Assembly: GCF_009806555.1 (NCBI RefSeq) | Contig: NZ_VUOK01000054.1 | Location: forward strand, 1-64,000 | Origin: Methylobacterium sp. 2A | GTDB taxonomy: Bacteria > Pseudomonadota > Alphaproteobacteria > Rhizobiales > Beijerinckiaceae | Reading direction: 5' to 3' | DNA length: 64,000 bases | Part shown: piece after piece, positions 60,817 through 64,000 of the stretch | How the letters are laid out: each line of letters opens with the position of its first letter | Numbering within the stretch: the first letter of the stretch is position 1 | Notes under the pieces: generated by a model | Database searches by the model: none | The model's input: the letters and a program-made list of their open reading frames with translations, nothing else | What the model was told of the DNA's origin: nothing | Translations under genes and position numbers: made by a program

Positions 60817-61056
60817 GCCGGGCTGCGGGGCGGGCGGTTCCTGAACCGGGATGCCGTCTCCTCGTGGCGATACCACGACCGCGTCGCCCGAGCGGATCGC
60901 CTCCGATTCGTTGCGAGGACCGGCAATGCCCTCCGTTCCGCCCGGGGCCGTGGCGGGGTCGCGGCCGGCAGGGGCACTGTAGGATTGGGCCTGTGCGGTC
61001 GCCGCCGTGCCGAGAAGACCGCCCAGGGCCATGACCACCATCAACGTCCGTGGCAT
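60787..61056 (-). CDS. Small exported Pro/Gly-rich protein
   Basis: An 89-residue protein with a signal peptide (MPRTLMVVMALGGLLGTAATAQA). The rest is low-complexity (SYSAPAGRDPATAPGGTEGIAG, EPPAPQPGGPAAPLGRY) and probably disordered. Such small secreted proteins are common in methylobacteria, with no known role. Not obviously part of the purine cluster. Confidence 0.6.
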   Translation of the reverse strand: MPRTLMVVMALGGLLGTAATAQAQSYSAPAGRDPATAPGGTEGIAGPRNESEAIRSGDAVVVSPRGDGIPVQEPPAPQPGGPAAPLGRY

Positions 61057-61173
61057 CGCGGCTCCATCGTCGAGACATCAGTAAGCGGATCGAATGGTGG
61101 AGACGCCCACAAGTTCCATGAGGACGATGCGGCAGTATCGCTCATTCGACGCCGCCTTTGCCCCTGGCTCTCG

Positions 61174-61410
61174 TCAGACCGACACCGAGCGCCGTCCACG
61201 AGGCCGGTGGATCCCGCGATGCCGGCGCGCCGCGCGACCGCGCAGACCGCCCGGCGCGGTGACACGAGGCTGACCGGCCGGAGGCGTCACGGTGCCCTGC
61301 GCGGCCGCCCGCATCGGAACGGTGAGTCGCCCGCCCGTGAACCCGGCCCCGAGGCCCGGCGACGCGCCCACAGCCAGAACGGCGATCCATCCGGCCCGGA
61401 CGCAGCGCAT
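61174..61410 (-). CDS. Small exported hypothetical protein
   Basis: A 78-residue reading from ATG 61410, preceded by a strong GGGGGAGGG site. It has a signal-like N-terminus (CVRAGWIAVLAVGASPGLGAG) and a basic C-terminus rich in Arg/Gly. No motif is known. It could be a chance frame with a signal-like start. Confidence 0.4.
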   Translation of the reverse strand: MRCVRAGWIAVLAVGASPGLGAGFTGGRLTVPMRAAAQGTVTPPAGQPRVTAPGGLRGRAARRHRGIHRPRGRRSVSV

Positions 61411-61484
61411 CTCACCCTCCCCCGCGATCCGGAACGGCCGCCGGAACCGCAGCAAGTCACGTGGCCCATCACCCGCTGCGGGTC

Positions 61485-62369
61485 TCAGCTGCCGCGATAG
61501 GTCTGGTAGCTCCAGGGCGTCGCCGCCAGCGGCACATGATAATGCGCCTCCGGATCGGCCACGCCGAAGCGCAGGGGCACGACATCGAGGAAGGGCGGCT
61601 GCGGCAGGCTCATCCCGAGGCCTCGATGATAGTCGCCGAGGGCGAACCGGATCTCGTAGACCCCGATCGGAACCGGCCGCCCGGCGATCAGCGGGACGTC
61701 GGTGCGCCCGTCCGCGTTGGTGACGGCGCGCGCGACGCACACGGCCTCGGCCTCGGTGACGGCTTCGACGAGTTCCACGGCAACGCCCGCGGCCGGCCGG
61801 CCGAGCACGGTGTCGAGCACATGCGTGGAGATCCGGCCGGTGGTGCGGAGCGTCCCGTCCGCTTCGACCGCGCGGCCGAGGCGGAGCGCGGCGATGCGGA
61901 ATACCTCGGCCTCCGCGGTACGCATTTCCGTCTCCGGATCGGATCCGAGGCGCTCCTCGAACGCCCGCAGAAGCGAGGCACGGCCGTGGCGCCCGATGCA
62001 GAGGATGAACGGGATGCCGAAGCGGCCGCGATAGGCCGCGTTCAGGGCCTCGAACTGGGCGTATTCCGAGTCGGAGAGGCGATCCAGGCCGGCCGCCGCC
62101 TGCTCGACGATCGAGTCGGCGGCGATCCGCCCATCACGGGCCGCACGACCCGCGAGTTCCGGGTGCCCGGTCAGCAGCGCGCGGCGCAGATCGTCGGGCG
62201 CCGACGTCACGGCTGCGCACAAAGCCGCGTGGAGCGCGGCCACGGTGTCGAACGGCCGGCGCTGGGCCGCGGCCCGGGCAACCCAGGGCGCGTGCTCGAA
62301 GACGGCGCCGAGCGCCGCCACGAAGTCGGCCTCCGGCATGGTGTTGAGGTCCGTGAGAGGGATTTTCAT
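61485..62369 (-). CDS. Bifunctional OHCU decarboxylase / 5-hydroxyisourate hydrolase
   Basis: Two steps of uric acid breakdown to (S)-allantoin in one 294-residue protein. Residues ~1-165 are the UraD domain (catalytic His69 in GHPELAGRAA, and YRGRFGIPFILCIGRHGR). Residues ~178-294 are the HIU hydrolase (transthyretin-like) domain with ISTHVLDTVLGRPAAGV, GVYEIRFALGDY and the C-terminal YRGS. ATG 62369 has GGGGTGG upstream. It is divergent from the NCS2 permease, fitting a purine locus. Confidence 0.95.
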   Translation of the reverse strand: MKIPLTDLNTMPEADFVAALGAVFEHAPWVARAAAQRRPFDTVAALHAALCAAVTSAPDDLRRALLTGHPELAGRAARDGRIAADSIVEQAAAGLDRLSDSEYAQFEALNAAYRGRFGIPFILCIGRHGRASLLRAFEERLGSDPETEMRTAEAEVFRIAALRLGRAVEADGTLRTTGRISTHVLDTVLGRPAAGVAVELVEAVTEAEAVCVARAVTNADGRTDVPLIAGRPVPIGVYEIRFALGDYHRGLGMSLPQPPFLDVVPLRFGVADPEAHYHVPLAATPWSYQTYRGS

Positions 62370-62657
62370 CGCCACCCCGTTCTTCGGCATGCCCCGTCCT
62401 GGGGCCGCTTCACCGGCACCGGGACCACGCCGAATCGACGCCGGTCCCCGGCCTGTTCGCGGTTGCAGGCAACAGGCCAACCGACCTCCGCGCGGGGATT
62501 GATTCCAGCGCGACGCCCGCTTCGGCGCCCGACACTCTTGCGATGTCTCCGGGACGCCGCAACCAACACTTGGCATATACCTTGCGCGATCGGCGCTGTG
62601 GCGCGCGGATCTGCGGTCTTCATGGTCGACCGGCCCGCCCGCTGGAGAGATCCCGCC

Positions 62658-64000
62658 ATGCCGAGCGCCACCCGATCCGAGGCTCCCGCGAGTCCCCGGC
62701 CAGACGCGGCCCTGGTAGGCGGCTCCGTCCCGCTCGAAGCCGCCACGGCGCCGATCACCCAGGTCGGCCCCCTCGCGCTCGGCCTGCTCGGCCTTCAGCA
62801 TGTGCTGGTGATGTATGCCGGCGCCGTAGCGGTGCCGCTGATCGTCGGCCGGGCGCTCAAGCTGCCCCCGGATCAGGTCGCGATGCTGGTGAGCGCGGAC
62901 CTGTTCGCGGGCGGCCTCGCGACGCTGGTGCAGAGCTGGGGCCTGCCCGGTATCGGCGTGCGCATGCCGGTGATGATGGGGGTGACCTTCGCGGCGGTGA
63001 CGCCGATGATCGCCATGGGCGCGAGCCCCGACATCGGATTGACGGGCATCTACGGCGCCGTGATCGCGGCCGGCCTGTTCGCGCTGGCGGTGGCGCCGCT
63101 GATCGGACGGCTGCTGCCGCTGTTCCCGCCGGTGGTGACCGGCACCATCATCCTCGTGATCGGCATTTCGCTGATGCGCGTCGGCGTGAATTGGGCGGCC
63201 GGCGGGATCGGCAATTCCCATTACGGAGCGCCGCTCAACCTCGCCATCGCGGCCTTCGTGCTCTGCGTGATCCTGGCCATCACGCGGTTCGGGACCGGCT
63301 TCGTCAACTCGGCCTCGGTCCTGATCGGCATCGTGATCGGGACGGCCGTGGCCGGGTTCTTCGGGCTGGTCGACCTCGGCCACGTCGCGCGCGCACCGTG
63401 GTTCGACCTCGTCCGACCCTTCGCGTTCGGATTGCCGACCTTCGATCCCGTCTCGGTCGTGACGCTCTGCATCGTGATGATCGTCGTGCTGATCGAGTCG
63501 ACCGGCATGTTCCTCGCGCTGAGCGAGATCTGCGCGGACCCGGTCGACGAGACGCGCCTGACTCAGGGCCTGCGCGGCGACGGGCTCGGAACGGTGATCG
63601 GCGGCCTCTTCAACACCTTCCCCTACACATCGTTCTCGCAGAACATCGGCCTCGTCGGCGTGACGGGCGTCCGGACCCGTTACGTCGCGGTCGTCGGCGG
63701 CGTGATCATGCTGGGGCTCGGGCTCGTTCCGAAGCTGGCGGCCCTGGTCGAGGCGGTCCCGCCATGCGTGCTCGGCGGTGCGGGTCTCGTGATGTTCGGC
63801 ATGGTCGGCGCCACCGGCGTGCGCATCCTCGGCACGGTGGATTTCGCCGGCAACCGCAACAACCTGTTCGTGGTCGCCGTCTCGGTCGGCTTCGGCATGA
63901 TCCCGCTGGTGGCTCCCGCCTTCTTCAAGGAGATGCCGCGCGCGCTGCACCCGCTGCTCGAATCGGGCATCCTGCTCTGCGCCCTCTCGGCCGTGATCCT
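62658..64000 (+). CDS. NCS2-family purine/uric acid permease (partial, runs off the window)
   Basis: Proton-coupled importer of xanthine, uric acid or related bases. About 447 codons are visible, with the frame open to the last base. The N-terminal region is LGLLGLQHVLVMYAGAVAVP, then GVRMPVMMGVTFAAVTPM, and the NCS2 signature SQNIGLVGVTGVRTRYV. GGAGAG lies upstream of ATG 62658. It is divergent from the OHCU decarboxylase/HIU hydrolase gene, so uric acid is the most likely substrate. The C-terminal helices lie beyond the window. Confidence 0.95.
   Translation, partial: MPSATRSEAPASPRPDAALVGGSVPLEAATAPITQVGPLALGLLGLQHVLVMYAGAVAVPLIVGRALKLPPDQVAMLVSADLFAGGLATLVQSWGLPGIGVRMPVMMGVTFAAVTPMIAMGASPDIGLTGIYGAVIAAGLFALAVAPLIGRLLPLFPPVVTGTIILVIGISLMRVGVNWAAGGIGNSHYGAPLNLAIAAFVLCVILAITRFGTGFVNSASVLIGIVIGTAVAGFFGLVDLGHVARAPWFDLVRPFAFGLPTFDPVSVVTLCIVMIVVLIESTGMFLALSEICADPVDETRLTQGLRGDGLGTVIGGLFNTFPYTSFSQNIGLVGVTGVRTRYVAVVGGVIMLGLGLVPKLAALVEAVPPCVLGGAGLVMFGMVGATGVRILGTVDFAGNRNNLFVVAVSVGFGMIPLVAPAFFKEMPRALHPLLESGILLCALSAVI

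Noticed and set aside
61485..63950. Upstream extension of the OHCU decarboxylase/HIU hydrolase frame to about 821 codons
   Set aside because: The extension is antisense to the NCS2 permease; ATG 62369 has a ribosome site and gives the normal family N-terminus.
1..64000. CRISPR array, rRNA or tRNA genes
   Set aside because: No regularly spaced short repeats were seen, and no cloverleaf-like or rRNA-like segment was recognised by eye; a covariance-model scan was not possible.

Overview
The window looks like chromosome or large-replicon DNA of a Methylobacterium/Methylorubrum-like alphaproteobacterium. The evidence is very high GC, typical Hyphomicrobiales gene families (PilZ, PRC-barrel, YqaE, Flp pilin, NodT-type outer-membrane factor, NemR/NemA, metal-free NAD formate dehydrogenase), FixK/FNR-type sites and short GC-rich intergenic palindromes. 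The genus is inferred, not proven. No rRNA, tRNA or CRISPR was seen.

Layout. 1-1.2 kb: an intact ISAs1-family insertion sequence whose two ends sit in a G/C palindrome that recurs in the window. 1.3-16.7 kb: ordinary genes, including a PhoD phosphatase, a CBS protein, a rhomboid protease, PAS and PilZ proteins, a Sco1 copper chaperone, TrmL, a chemoreceptor, the pseudokinase SelO, a flippase with an acyltransferase, and phosphoglycerate mutase. 17-22.5 kb: an accessory zone of small proteins (tandem paralogues, Flp pilin, YqaE, a zinc-ribbon membrane protein), several below usual size cut-offs. 22.5-29 kb: an EmrAB/TolC-type efflux operon with a divergent TetR regulator and a patatin-like lipoprotein. 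29-30.3 kb: small secreted proteins, one phospholipase A2-like. 30.8-35.5 kb: an electrophile/peroxide-stress group (alcohol dehydrogenase, Ohr, NemR, NemA, ArsR). 35.5-36.4 kb: decayed aldehyde dehydrogenase and transposase.

36.4-47.1 kb: two divergent operons. Leftward is phaC-pta-ackA-fabI (polyhydroxyalkanoate and acetyl-phosphate metabolism). Rightward is a yhiI-rbbA-yhhJ-like exporter. Each has a FixK/FNR-type site (TTGAC/T-N4-ATCAA) at its promoter, which predicts induction when oxygen is limited. Degraded transposases and aldehyde dehydrogenase fragments lie on both sides, so the block may have been inserted.

47.8-51.5 kb: the most interesting locus. A stand-alone ModE-type DNA-binding protein has a ModE-like box upstream. 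A second box overlays a good -35/-10 promoter that drives an unknown gene and a LysR regulator. The LysR gene is followed by a metal-free NAD formate dehydrogenase. This predicts molybdenum-responsive control of a molybdenum-independent formate oxidation route.

52.6-64 kb: purine uptake and catabolism. It holds guanine deaminase, a decayed xanthine dehydrogenase, an outer-membrane channel candidate, a complete BMP-type nucleoside ABC transporter, a fused OHCU decarboxylase/HIU hydrolase and an NCS2 permease cut by the window end.

An interspersed ~100-bp repeat family starting TAGAGC supplies the stop codon of three genes; a fourth gene ends in the same hexamer.
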